Made by a program: the position numbers and the translations under genes | Shown here: piece after piece, positions 1-6,108 of the stretch | Layout of the letters: each line of letters opens with the position of its first letter | How positions within the stretch are numbered: the first letter of the stretch is position 1 | Notes under the pieces: model-generated | What the model was told of the DNA's origin: nothing | The model's database searches: none | Seen by the model: only the letters and a program-made list of their open reading frames with translations | DNA from: JAAYKS01 sp964479435 | GTDB taxonomy: Bacteria > Bacillota > Clostridia > Saccharofermentanales > UBA5734 | Assembly: GCA_964479435.1 (NCBI GenBank) | Contig: CAYZME010000095.1 | Coordinates: 1-6,416 of the forward strand | DNA: 6,416 bases | Direction of reading: 5' to 3'

Positions 1-529
1 GCGCCAATCCCACACGTTGCTTCATCCCGCCCGACAATTCGCTGACCGCCGACTGCTCGTAGCCGGCCAGCCCGACCATCTCGATCACTTCGGCGGCCCG
101 CTGCCGCGCCGCCGCCCGTTTGACGCCGCGCACGACCAGGCCGTACGCGACGTTGTCGAGCACATTTTTGTGCGATAGCAGCGCGAAATTCTGAAACACC
201 ATGGCGATTTTCTGGCGCCGAAAGGCCCGCAACTGCTTGCGGTTGTACTGGACGATGTCCTCGCCATCGACGAGGATCCTGCCCGCCGTCGGCCGGTTCA
301 AGAGGTTGAGGCAGCGGATGAGCGTCGATTTCCCACTGCCGGACAGCCCGATGATGACAAAAGTCTCACCGCTCTCGACGTGGAAGCTGGCATCGTAAAC
401 GCCAACGGTGTGCTCGGTTTTGCGCAGCACATCCTGCTTGCTAAAGCCCTTCTGCAGGGCCGAAAACACCCGTCGCGCGGACGGGCCGAAGATCTTGCTG
501 ACATGCTCCACTTGCAGTTTGACGGCCAT
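1..529 (-). CDS. opuAA: OpuAA-type osmoprotectant ABC transporter ATPase (5' part only)
   Basis: This is the ATP-hydrolysing subunit of a glycine betaine/proline-type ABC importer, acting on the cytoplasmic face of the membrane. Only the first 176 codons are present; the gene runs off the left edge. The sequence shows the family's N-terminal lead-in (about residues 1-55), then Walker A GLSGSGKST at 61-69, a Q-loop with MVFQN at 110-114, and the ABC signature LSGGMKQR at 165-172. Walker B, the H-loop and any C-terminal CBS domains would lie outside the window, so the osmosensing tail typical of OpuAA/ProV (about 400 residues) cannot be checked. The start ATG shares its A with the permease stop codon (TGATG) and follows a strong AGGAGGG site, so translation is probably coupled to the permease. 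The long lead-in before Walker A and the GLSGSGKST sequence fit the OpuAA/ProV group better than generic importers. Confidence 0.95.
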   Translation of the reverse strand, partial: MAVKLQVEHVSKIFGPSARRVFSALQKGFSKQDVLRKTEHTVGVYDASFHVESGETFVIIGLSGSGKSTLIRCLNLLNRPTAGRILVDGEDIVQYNRKQLRAFRRQKIAMVFQNFALLSHKNVLDNVAYGLVVRGVKRAAARQRAAEVIEMVGLAGYEQSAVSELSGGMKQRVGLA

Positions 530-1398
530 CACCCACCCTCCTTTCCGCTTTTCTTCTGGAACGACCGGGCCGCTCCTTGCGAAATCCGGTCGATGACAAT
601 GGCGATAAAGACGATCGAAAGACCCGCCTCAAAGCCGCGGCCGACCTCCAGGCGGTTGATGGCCAACAGCACTTCGGTGCCCAAACTGCGCGCGCCGATC
701 ATCGAGGCGGTGACCACCATGGCGACTGCCATCATCGTCGTCTGGTTGATGCCGGTCATGATGGTGGCGGCGGCCTGGGGGATTTTTACTTGCAGCAAAG
801 CCTGTGTCGGGGTCGCGCCAAACGCCTGGGCCGCTTCTACGGTCTCGCGGTCCACTTCCAGGATCGCGTGGCAGGTCAGCCGCACGACCGGCGGCAGCGC
901 GTAAATCATGGTGGCCAGCACGGCGGGGACCCGTCCCATGCCGAAAAAGGAAACCGCGGGGATCAGATATACCCAGCTGGGCATGGTTTGCATCGCGTCG
1001 AGAACCACGGAAGAAGCCTTGCGCACATGCGCGTTCTCCGACATCAAAATCCCATACGGCAGACCCAGCAGCAAAGAGAGCAGTACCGCCACCAGCACGA
1101 TCGACAGCGTGTAGACCATCAACTCCCAATAGCCGAACAAGCCGATGACAAAGAACATCGCCGCGTACACGAGCGATGAGACCACTTTGCGGGTCGCCAG
1201 GAACCCGCCGGCGGCGATCAGCGCAAGGACGGCCCACCAGGGGATGAAAAACAAGACCGCTTCCGCCGCGTTGAGCAGAGACGACAAAAACCGTACGATC
1301 GCATCAAACAGCCAGGCGAGGTGCGTCGCGAGAAAGCGCACCCCCGCGTCGATGAGATCGGCGATGCCAAAAGAAAGAGAAGGGGGAAACGCGCTCAT
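529..1398 (-). CDS. opuAB: OpuAB/ProW-type osmoprotectant ABC transporter permease
   Basis: This 289-residue integral membrane protein forms the translocation path of the importer. It is rich in hydrophobic segments, approximately at 53-68, 76-92, 94-115, 141-176, 212-234 and 258-270. The motif MQTMPSWVYLIP (136-147) is typical of the OpuAB/ProW family. The cytoplasmic coupling loop (EAA loop), which docks onto the ATPase, starts at E188-A-A and continues through FGATPTQALLQVKIPQA. Length agrees with ProW/OpuAB proteins that carry no fused binding domain. It starts 15 bp after the stop codon of the binding-protein gene and overlaps the ATPase gene by one base, so the three genes form one operon. 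The start is unusual: instead of a clean purine-rich site it has AAGGGGG directly at the upstream stop codon followed by pyrimidines, and that element is complementary to codons 5-7 (see the inverted repeat at 1380-1415). Substrate specificity is set mainly by the binding protein. Confidence 0.95.
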   Translation of the reverse strand: MSAFPPSLSFGIADLIDAGVRFLATHLAWLFDAIVRFLSSLLNAAEAVLFFIPWWAVLALIAAGGFLATRKVVSSLVYAAMFFVIGLFGYWELMVYTLSIVLVAVLLSLLLGLPYGILMSENAHVRKASSVVLDAMQTMPSWVYLIPAVSFFGMGRVPAVLATMIYALPPVVRLTCHAILEVDRETVEAAQAFGATPTQALLQVKIPQAAATIMTGINQTTMMAVAMVVTASMIGARSLGTEVLLAINRLEVGRGFEAGLSIVFIAIVIDRISQGAARSFQKKSGKEGG

Positions 1399-1415
1399 AG
1401 AGAGGAGGCCCCCTT
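1380..1415 (-). promoter_or_regulatory. Inverted repeat enclosing the permease start codon
   Basis: Plus-strand AAGGGGG at 1380-1386 is the exact reverse complement of CCCCCTT at 1409-1415, with 22 bases between. In the importer mRNA the 5' arm (AAGGGGG) begins in the stop codon of the binding-protein gene and is the only Shine-Dalgarno-like stretch before the permease ATG. The 3' arm (CCCCCUU) is permease codons 5-7. The loop contains the start codon and a pyrimidine run with CCUCC. If the stem forms, the ribosome site is hidden until a ribosome ending the upstream gene opens it. The pairing is seen directly; the regulatory role is inference. Confidence 0.5.
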
Positions 1416-2454
1416 ACTCATGCCGCAGCGCTTCGCGGATCGCCGCCAGCCGGTCGGCGTCGGCGACCCACGCGTCCAGCAGTTCCGGTTGCTCCCGCAA
1501 AAACCAGGCCGCGGCCTGACGCGCGTTGGCATCCGTTTCGTTCATGTAGGCGAGCGCTTCGGCGATCAAGGCGCTGCCGGTGCGATAGCGCGACAACATC
1601 CCGGTGACTTCCGGGTGCTCCGCCTGCACCGATGGGTGCACCGCGACGGTCACGCGGTTGGCCGGGCAGGCATTCAAACCGTTGGCAAAATCCTCCATCG
1701 TGGTAAAGGGGGTGTCATCCAGCAGCACCAGATCGAGGGTGCCGGTGATCCAGGTCGGATCCCAGTAATACCCCACCCAGGGTTCACCTTTTTCGTACGC
1801 GGAGACCAGAGAAGCCGCCAAACCGGCGTCAGAACCCGGACGGAAATAATTGTACTGCGCGTCCAGCCCGTACGCCTGGTACTTCTTGAACAGGATGTCG
1901 TCGATCTCCCAGCCCGGGATCGCGCCATAGATGCGGCCCTTTCCGGCGTCTTCCGGGTCGGCGAACACATCGGCATACTCGGCCAGATCGTACACGGTCC
2001 GCAGCGCGGGGGCCATTGGCTCGATGCCGCGCGCGGGGTCGCCCGCCACAACATAACGCGGCACGTAGAATCCCTGCGCGTTGTCGTCAAAGTTGACCCC
2101 CAGCTCCAATGCCTTGCCGGCGGCGATGTCGGCCGGGTAGACGGGGATGTTTTCGCTCCAGACTTCCATGTAAATCTGCAAATCCCCCGTCGTCAGCGCC
2201 TGCCAGGTGATGGGCGTAGAACCCGTGACCTCTTCAGTTTGAATACCATAGCCATATTCCAGCAGAATGGATACGACCGCGTTGTGGAACTGGATGCTGT
2301 CCCAACCCGCGTCAGCCAATTTGTAAGTTGTTTGAGCCGGCGTTTTTGCCGGACCGCAGGCGACACCTGCCAGCAGGGTCACAGTCAGAAGCAGGGCGGT
2401 TGCCCAGGCGAGGCGCGCTTGCGGTCGTGGGCGCCTTGGGGTGAAATGTCGCAT
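1414..2454 (-). CDS. opuAC: OpuAC-type osmoprotectant-binding lipoprotein
   Basis: This 346-residue protein is the extracellular substrate receptor of the importer (OpuAC/ProX-like binding proteins, Pfam PF04069). A basic, proline-rich N-terminus (1-14) is followed by a hydrophobic stretch (15-32) and a lipobox ending GVAC, which makes Cys33 the probable lipidated residue; Gly at -3 is permitted but less common than Leu. The mature domain has the family hallmarks DAGWDSIQFHN (48-58), TGSTPITW (77-84), MEVWSEN (96-102), GAIPGWEID (177-185) and the tryptophan-rich GEPWVGYYWDPTW (223-235). Trp51, 84, 99, 182, 226, 231 and 235 are candidates for the aromatic cage that holds quaternary ammonium groups, though which ones do so cannot be assigned here. 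The start is fixed by TGGGAGGT six bases upstream of ATG. It is first in the operon, with a good promoter about 120 bp upstream. Glycine betaine is the likely ligand, but choline, carnitine or another betaine is possible. Confidence 0.92.
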   Translation of the reverse strand: MRHFTPRRPRPQARLAWATALLLTVTLLAGVACGPAKTPAQTTYKLADAGWDSIQFHNAVVSILLEYGYGIQTEEVTGSTPITWQALTTGDLQIYMEVWSENIPVYPADIAAGKALELGVNFDDNAQGFYVPRYVVAGDPARGIEPMAPALRTVYDLAEYADVFADPEDAGKGRIYGAIPGWEIDDILFKKYQAYGLDAQYNYFRPGSDAGLAASLVSAYEKGEPWVGYYWDPTWITGTLDLVLLDDTPFTTMEDFANGLNACPANRVTVAVHPSVQAEHPEVTGMLSRYRTGSALIAEALAYMNETDANARQAAAWFLREQPELLDAWVADADRLAAIREALRHE

Positions 2455-2493
2455 TGATGTACCTCCCAGTAGTCGGTTTTACTCTTCTTCTTC

Positions 2494-2521
2494 TACCGCC
2501 GGCATGCGATAGCCGGCGGTA
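2494..2521 (-). promoter_or_regulatory. 10-bp perfect hairpin in the importer leader
   Basis: TACCGCCGGC and GCCGGCGGTA form a perfect 10-bp inverted repeat with an 8-base loop. With one bulge the pairing can extend into the flanking TTC/GAA bases. It lies in the predicted 5' leader of the importer mRNA, its 3' end about 26 bases before the Shine-Dalgarno site. Neither strand has a T-run after it, so it is not a standard intrinsic terminator. It could be an mRNA-stabilising hairpin, a regulatory RNA fold or a DNA operator located downstream of the promoter. Confidence 0.6.
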
Positions 2522-2526
2522 AGAAA

Positions 2527-2540
2527 CGACAGCCCTGTCG
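2527..2540 (-). promoter_or_regulatory. Second small dyad in the importer leader
   Basis: CGACAG and CTGTCG flank two C residues, giving a nearly perfect 14-bp dyad (as RNA, about 5 bp with a four-base loop). It sits five bases from the larger hairpin at 2494-2521, so the importer leader would carry two adjacent hairpins. A competing five-base pairing exists between 2530-2534 and 2549-2553, so the fold may be switchable, but the stems are short. Function is unknown. Confidence 0.4.
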
Positions 2541-2576
2541 CAAGACGCGGCTGGCAAAAAGAGAGAACAAGTGGGA

Positions 2577-2605
2577 ATAATAACACAGTTATCCGGGAAT
2601 GTAAA
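2577..2605 (-). promoter_or_regulatory. Sigma-A-type promoter of the osmoprotectant importer operon
   Basis: On the minus strand there is TTTACA (2605-2600, five of six matches to the -35 consensus), a 17-base spacer, and TATTAT (2582-2577, five of six matches to the -10 consensus). TG one base before the -10 box gives an extended -10 element. Transcription should begin near 2568-2572, giving a leader of about 115-120 bases. A/T-rich tracts directly upstream could act as an UP element. Confidence 0.75.
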
Positions 2606-2652
2606 AATGAAAAAGCGAGAAACAGGGAGAAAAAACACGAAAAACGTCAAAA
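2603..2652. promoter_or_regulatory. Roughly phased A-tracts upstream of the importer promoter
   Basis: Plus-strand runs of A lie at 2603-2607, 2610-2614, 2620-2622, 2630-2635, 2640-2644 and 2649-2652. Centre-to-centre distances are about 7 to 11.5 bases, close to one helical turn, so this DNA may be intrinsically curved. Its position immediately upstream of the importer -35 box suggests an UP-element-like or curvature role. The first tract overlaps the -35 box itself. Confidence 0.45.
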
Positions 2653-2686
2653 TAGGCACATCAACATATTGGGCCGAGCATCTGGC

Positions 2687-2708
2687 CGCGCGCACACGCG
2701 CGCGTTTT
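2687..2708 (+). other. Alternating CG/CA tract, also a GC hairpin followed by four T
   Basis: From 2687 to 2705 pyrimidine and purine alternate without a break, nearly all as CG steps with a CACAC centre. The tract is also a 7-bp inverted repeat (2687-2693 with 2698-2704) with an ACAC loop and is followed by TTTT on the plus strand. It could adopt Z-DNA or a cruciform under negative supercoiling. It resembles a weak intrinsic terminator for plus-strand transcription, but no upstream plus-strand gene exists for it to end. Confidence 0.5.
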
Positions 2709-2756
2709 GATCTATACAACGACGGGAGCAAGTGAGAACAAAAAGAAATCGAAGGG

Positions 2757-2785
2757 TTGACAAATGGGTGCCGGCGGGATATTCT
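2757..2785 (+). promoter_or_regulatory. Sigma-A-type promoter of the his operon
   Basis: A perfect -35 box TTGACA (2757-2762) is followed by a 17-base spacer and TATTCT (2780-2785), which matches the -10 consensus at four of six positions including the essential first A and last T. Transcription would start near 2790-2793, leaving a leader of about 90 bases before hisZ. Confidence 0.75.
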
Positions 2786-2802
2786 GGGCAGGATTTTATT
2801 GC

Positions 2803-2832
2803 TTTATCACTTTAACGCGATGAAATGATAAA
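2803..2832 (+). promoter_or_regulatory. Imperfect dyad in the his leader
   Basis: TTTATCA (2803-2809) is the exact reverse complement of TGATAAA (2826-2832). After a one-base bulge the pairing continues with TTT (2811-2813) and AAA (2823-2825), leaving a nine-base loop. It lies just downstream of the predicted his start site. AT-rich and without a following T-run, it is better suited to a repressor operator than to a terminator. No regulator gene lies nearby in the window to match it. Confidence 0.35.
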
Positions 2833-2866
2833 AATATGCCGCGACATCGGCCAGACTGATGGAAAA

Positions 2867-2873
2867 AAAGGGG
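2867..2873 (+). promoter_or_regulatory. Ribosome binding site that decides the hisZ start
   Basis: AAAGGGG lies six bases before the ATG at 2880. An in-frame ATG at 2859 has no purine-rich site upstream and would place this site inside the coding sequence, so the 2880 start is preferred. Confidence 0.75.
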
Positions 2874-2879
2874 TGCGAG

Positions 2880-4097
2880 ATGAAAACATGGCAATTCCAT
2901 ACACCGGACGGGGTGGCCGATATTCTGCCAGATGACTGCGCGCGCAAGCGGGAAATCGAAGCGCGGATGCGCCGTTTGCTGCGCGCGCGTGGGTTTTTGG
3001 AGATCCAAACCCCGGGTATCGAATTTTTTGATGTCTATGATGCCGGCGACGGTTTTGTTCCGCAAGAAAATCTGTTTAAGTTCTTTGACAGCCAGGGGCG
3101 CATTCTCTCGCTGCGCTATGACGGGACGATCCCTGTGGCGCGCTGCGCGGCGACGGTGCTCAAGGACGAGCCCTGGCCGCAACGTTATTTTTATATCGAT
3201 GAGATGTATCGTTACAATGAATCCGGCGGCGGGCGGCAGAGCGCCTTTACGCAGGCGGGCGCGGAGATCCTGGGTTCATCCGCACCGGAGGCCGACGCGG
3301 AAATCCTTGGCACGGCGATCACGGCGGCGCGGGAAGCGGGCATCTGCGATCTGCAGGTGTCCATCGGTCAGGTCGGTTTTTTTCAGGGCCTGTGCCGGGA
3401 GTGGGGGTTGAGCGCGGATGTCGAAGCGATGCTGCCGGCGTTGATCGACAGCAAGCAGCTGGTGGCGATCGAAGAGCTGTGCCGGGCGCACCAGTTGTCC
3501 GACCCCATCCGCCAGACGTTGTTGCAAATGCCGGCGCTGCAGGGGACGTATGACGTGATCGACCGGTTGCAACCGCTGGCGCAAAACCCCGACTCGCTGG
3601 CCGCGCTGGAGAATCTGCGCACGATCCTCGGTTTGTTGGAAGACGACGATCTGCTCGATGGCGTCTGGGTCGACATGGGCATGCTGCAGGATTTACACTA
3701 TTATACCGGCACGATTTTCAAGGGCTTTACACACGGGATCGGATTTCCTTTGTTTGCCGGCGGGCGTTACGACCGGGTCGTGCCGGCATTTGGCGCCCCG
3801 GTTGCCGCCACCGGCTTCTCACTGGGGATCAATATGGTCATGACGGCGCTGCGCCGCCAGGGTGACCCGCCGGCCCGGGTGGCCGCCGATGTCCTGGTCG
3901 GCTACGCGACCGGCGCGCGCCGGGCGGCCGGCCGCGTGCTTGGCGGATTGCGGGCGGCCGGACAGCGGGCGGAGATGGATTGCTGCGGCACCGACCGCGT
4001 GGGTCTGGCGGCACAGGCGGCGCGGCGGGGGATCCCGTCCGCGCTCTATGTCAATGTGAGCGGCGTGGCCGAGCGGCTTGACCTCGGGCGCGCGTGA
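2880..4097 (+). CDS. hisZ: ATP phosphoribosyltransferase regulatory subunit HisZ
   Basis: HisZ is a catalytically inactive paralogue of histidyl-tRNA synthetase that forms a complex with short-form HisG and gives it activity and histidine feedback control. The protein has 405 residues from the chosen start. It keeps the class II synthetase fold: TPDGVADILP near the N-terminus (8-17), LRYDGTIPVAR (78-88), a motif 2-like segment from RYFYIDEMYRYNE to the AFTQAGAEILG region (102-132), an HisRS-like YYTG (274-277), GGRYDRVVPAFG (294-305) and a motif 3-like GFSLGINM (312-319). Residues about 335-405 resemble a reduced anticodon-binding-type domain, as in longer HisZ proteins. That this is HisZ rather than HisS rests on its direct linkage to short-form hisG and on motif divergence. 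It heads the his operon, 18 bp before hisG. The upstream ATG at 2859 is rejected for lack of a ribosome site. Confidence 0.94.
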   Translation: MKTWQFHTPDGVADILPDDCARKREIEARMRRLLRARGFLEIQTPGIEFFDVYDAGDGFVPQENLFKFFDSQGRILSLRYDGTIPVARCAATVLKDEPWPQRYFYIDEMYRYNESGGGRQSAFTQAGAEILGSSAPEADAEILGTAITAAREAGICDLQVSIGQVGFFQGLCREWGLSADVEAMLPALIDSKQLVAIEELCRAHQLSDPIRQTLLQMPALQGTYDVIDRLQPLAQNPDSLAALENLRTILGLLEDDDLLDGVWVDMGMLQDLHYYTGTIFKGFTHGIGFPLFAGGRYDRVVPAFGAPVAATGFSLGINMVMTALRRQGDPPARVAADVLVGYATGARRAAGRVLGGLRAAGQRAEMDCCGTDRVGLAAQAARRGIPSALYVNVSGVAERLDLGRA

Positions 4098-4115
4098 GCG
4101 TGAGGAGATAAAAAT

Positions 4116-4796
4116 ATGCAATGGCTGACATTCGCTTTGCCCAAAGGCCGGCTGGCCGATCAGACGCTGGATATTCTGGCGGCTTCCGGTTATGATTGCA
4201 CCTTCGCGCGCGAGGAGTCGCGCCGCCTGATCCTCGAGGATCCGGCGGCGAAGCTGCGCTTTATCATGGCCAAGCCCGCCGACGTGCCCACATATGTGGA
4301 TTATGGCGCGGCGGATGTGGGCGTGGTCGGCAAAGATACGCTGCTGGAGGAGGGGCGACGCTTGTACGAAGTGCTCGATTTGGGTTTTGGCAGGTGCCGG
4401 CTGTGTGTGTGCGGGTTTGCCGCGCTCAAGGGGAAGCTGCATACGCTGCCCAACAAGCGGGTGGCGACCAAGTACCCGGCGGTGGCGCGGCAGCATTTTG
4501 AGTGGGTGCGCCGTGAGAGTGTCGAGATCATCCGGCTCAATGGCTCAGTGGAGCTGGCGCCTTTGACGGGGTTGGCCGAAGTGATCGTGGACATCGTCGA
4601 GAGCGGCCGGACTTTGCGTGACAACGGGCTGGAAGTGCTGGAAACCATCGCCGACATCAGCGCCCGGCTGGTGGTCAACCGTGTGAGCATGAAAATGAAA
4701 GCCCAGCGGATCCATGCCTTGATCGCGGCGGTGCAAAAGACATTGACCGCCGGCGCGGAGGGGTGCGGCGGCATAGGAGGGCGGGATCATGACTGA
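4116..4796 (+). CDS. hisG: ATP phosphoribosyltransferase catalytic subunit HisG, short form
   Basis: HisG joins ATP and PRPP to give phosphoribosyl-ATP, the first and committed step of histidine synthesis, in the cytoplasm. At 226 residues it is the short form, which lacks the C-terminal regulatory domain of the roughly 300-residue long form and depends on HisZ, encoded just upstream. Visible features are FALPKGRL (6-13), DYGAADVGVVGKDTL (62-76), and the PRPP-binding signature region from G143-S through EVIVDIVESGRTL (155-167). The start follows GAGGAG with an eight-base spacer. The last residues (about 211-226, glycine-rich) extend past the end of typical short HisG; this stretch encodes the hisD ribosome site and overlaps hisD by eight bases, so translation is probably coupled. 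Confidence 0.97.
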   Translation: MQWLTFALPKGRLADQTLDILAASGYDCTFAREESRRLILEDPAAKLRFIMAKPADVPTYVDYGAADVGVVGKDTLLEEGRRLYEVLDLGFGRCRLCVCGFAALKGKLHTLPNKRVATKYPAVARQHFEWVRRESVEIIRLNGSVELAPLTGLAEVIVDIVESGRTLRDNGLEVLETIADISARLVVNRVSMKMKAQRIHALIAAVQKTLTAGAEGCGGIGGRDHD

Positions 4797-6108
4797 TTTT
4801 GCGATTCCGGTGCTCCGGGTCGGGCGGGAAGATCTGGCGGCAGTGGTCGCGCGGTTGGGCCTGCGGGAGAAAATGGAGTCCCCGGCGGTGGCGGAAACGG
4901 TGGCCGCGATTCTGGCGGATGTGCGCCGGCGCGGGGACGCGGCGGTGGCCGAATATACAGAGCGGTTTGATCAGGTGCGATTGGACCCCGGGCGGTTTCG
5001 CGTTTCGACGGCCGAGATCGATCGCGCGATGGCGACGGTAGACCCGGATGTACTGGCTGCCTTGCGCCAGGCGGCCGACAATATTTTGGCTTTTCACCGG
5101 CGCGGTGTGCCGGCCGGGTACACCCTGGACGACGGCCGGGGCGCGGTCACAGGTGTTTGGGTGCGGGCACTCGATACGGTCGGCGCGTATGTGCCGGGCG
5201 GGACCGCGCCGTTGCCTTCTTCGGTGCTGATGAATCTGTTGCCGGCGCGGGCGGCTGGGGTGCGGCGCGTGGTGATGTGTACGCCGCCTTTGGCCGACGG
5301 CTCTGTGGCGCCGGTCATTCTGGCCGCGGCGCGTGTGGCCGGGGCCGATGAGGTGTACCGCCTCGGTGGCGCGCAGGCGATCGCCGCCATGGCGTATGGC
5401 ACCGCGACGGTGCCGCGGGTCGACAAAGTGTGCGGCCCGGGAAACCTCTATGTCAACACCGCCAAGCGGTTGGTTTTTGGCCAGGTCGACATCGACATGT
5501 TTGCCGGCCCCAGTGAGATCCTGATCCTGGCCGACGGCGGGGCCGACCCGGATTTTCTGGCGGCCGACCTGTTGTCACAAGCCGAGCACCTGATGGCATC
5601 CGCCATCCTGGTCACCCCTGACGAGGGCGTCGCGCGCGCCACCGCCGCGCGGGTTCAGCAGCGCGCGCGACGTTTGCCGCGGCAGGATTTGCTCGCGCGC
5701 TCGCTGGCGGCTTACGCGGCTATTTTGTGGGTGCCCGACCTGGACACGGCGGTGGATTTTGCCAACGAACTGGCGCCCGAGCACCTGGAAATCTGTACGG
5801 CCGATCCGGAGGCTTTGCTGCCGCGCATTCGCAATGCCGGCGCCGTCTTTTTGGGCCCGTTCAGTCCCGAGCCGTTGGGGGATTATTTTGCCGGCCCCAA
5901 CCACGTACTGCCGACCAGTGGTACCGCGCGGTTTTTTTCACCGCTTGGCGCCGCCGACTTCGTCAAGCGCATCAATTGGGTCCGTTATGACGAGCACGCG
6001 CTGGCCGCTTGCGGCGAGCAAGTCATCCGCCTGGCCCAGGCCGAGGGGCTGTGGGCGCACGCCGCGGCGGTGCAGGCGCGGTTGGAGCGCAAAGGAGAAG
6101 AAGCGTGA
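4789..6108 (+). CDS. hisD: Histidinol dehydrogenase HisD
   Basis: HisD carries out the last two steps of histidine synthesis, the NAD-dependent oxidation of L-histidinol through histidinal to L-histidine, as a zinc-dependent cytoplasmic enzyme. The 439 residues match the usual length. The sequence shows GAYVPGGTAPLPSS (132-145), KVCGPGN (213-219) and the family signature around IDMFAGPSEILI (235-246). By correspondence with the E. coli enzyme, the zinc ligands are Gln264 and His267 (LSQAEH), Asp365 (LGDYFAGPNH) and His424 (WAHA), and the catalytic pair is Glu331-His332 (APEHLEI); His372 is also conserved. All key residues are present, so the enzyme should be active. The start follows AGGAGG with an eight-base spacer inside the end of hisG. 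The stop codon overlaps the hisC start. Confidence 0.98.
   Translation: MTDFAIPVLRVGREDLAAVVARLGLREKMESPAVAETVAAILADVRRRGDAAVAEYTERFDQVRLDPGRFRVSTAEIDRAMATVDPDVLAALRQAADNILAFHRRGVPAGYTLDDGRGAVTGVWVRALDTVGAYVPGGTAPLPSSVLMNLLPARAAGVRRVVMCTPPLADGSVAPVILAAARVAGADEVYRLGGAQAIAAMAYGTATVPRVDKVCGPGNLYVNTAKRLVFGQVDIDMFAGPSEILILADGGADPDFLAADLLSQAEHLMASAILVTPDEGVARATAARVQQRARRLPRQDLLARSLAAYAAILWVPDLDTAVDFANELAPEHLEICTADPEALLPRIRNAGAVFLGPFSPEPLGDYFAGPNHVLPTSGTARFFSPLGAADFVKRINWVRYDEHALAACGEQVIRLAQAEGLWAHAAAVQARLERKGEEA

Larger units (their letters stand above)
2455..2879. other. Divergent intergenic region with both operon promoters
   Basis: These 425 bases contain no convincing gene. The base composition is markedly more AT-rich than the flanking genes, apart from GC-rich hairpins at 2494-2521 and 2687-2704. 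The region contains the importer leader (about 2455-2572), the importer promoter, A-tracts (2603-2652), an alternating CG/CA tract, the his promoter and the his leader (about 2790-2879). Minus-strand open frames here lack a ribosome site and family features. No T-box consensus, tRNA or known riboswitch core is visible. Confidence 0.85.

Noticed and set aside
380..904. Plus-strand open frame (174 codons) across the ATPase and permease genes
   Set aside because: It is antisense to two recognised genes, has no ribosome site, and its composition fits a shadow frame.
1321..2457. Long plus-strand open frame (378 codons) opposite the binding-protein gene
   Set aside because: It lies antisense to a well-recognised lipoprotein gene, is very rich in Arg, Gly, His and Gln, and has no recognisable motif. 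Long antisense frames are expected in GC-rich DNA.
2687..2708. The GC hairpin plus TTTT as a true intrinsic terminator
   Set aside because: No plus-strand gene lies upstream in the window and the T-run is short, so it is reported as a structural tract instead.
2312..2731. Minus-strand open frame (139 codons) from the intergenic region into the lipoprotein gene
   Set aside because: It overlaps the start of the binding-protein gene in another frame, spans the predicted promoter, and lacks a ribosome site and recognisable features.
2512..2777. Shared 8-mer GCCGGCGG in the importer hairpin and the his promoter spacer as a common operator
   Set aside because: The same or nearly the same GC-rich string recurs inside several genes in this window, so the match is likely due to base composition.
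2836..2859. Tiny frame MPRHRPD in the his leader as an attenuator leader peptide
   Set aside because: It has only one histidine codon, no ribosome site, and no terminator/antiterminator pair follows it, so classical his attenuation is not supported.
2859..2879. Upstream in-frame ATG extending HisZ by seven residues
   Set aside because: There is no ribosome site before 2859, while the ATG at 2880 has AAAGGGG at proper spacing and gives the expected HisZ N-terminus.
3819..4496. Minus-strand open frame (225 codons) opposite hisZ and hisG
   Set aside because: It is antisense to clearly conserved his genes and crosses their junction, with no domain or ribosome site.
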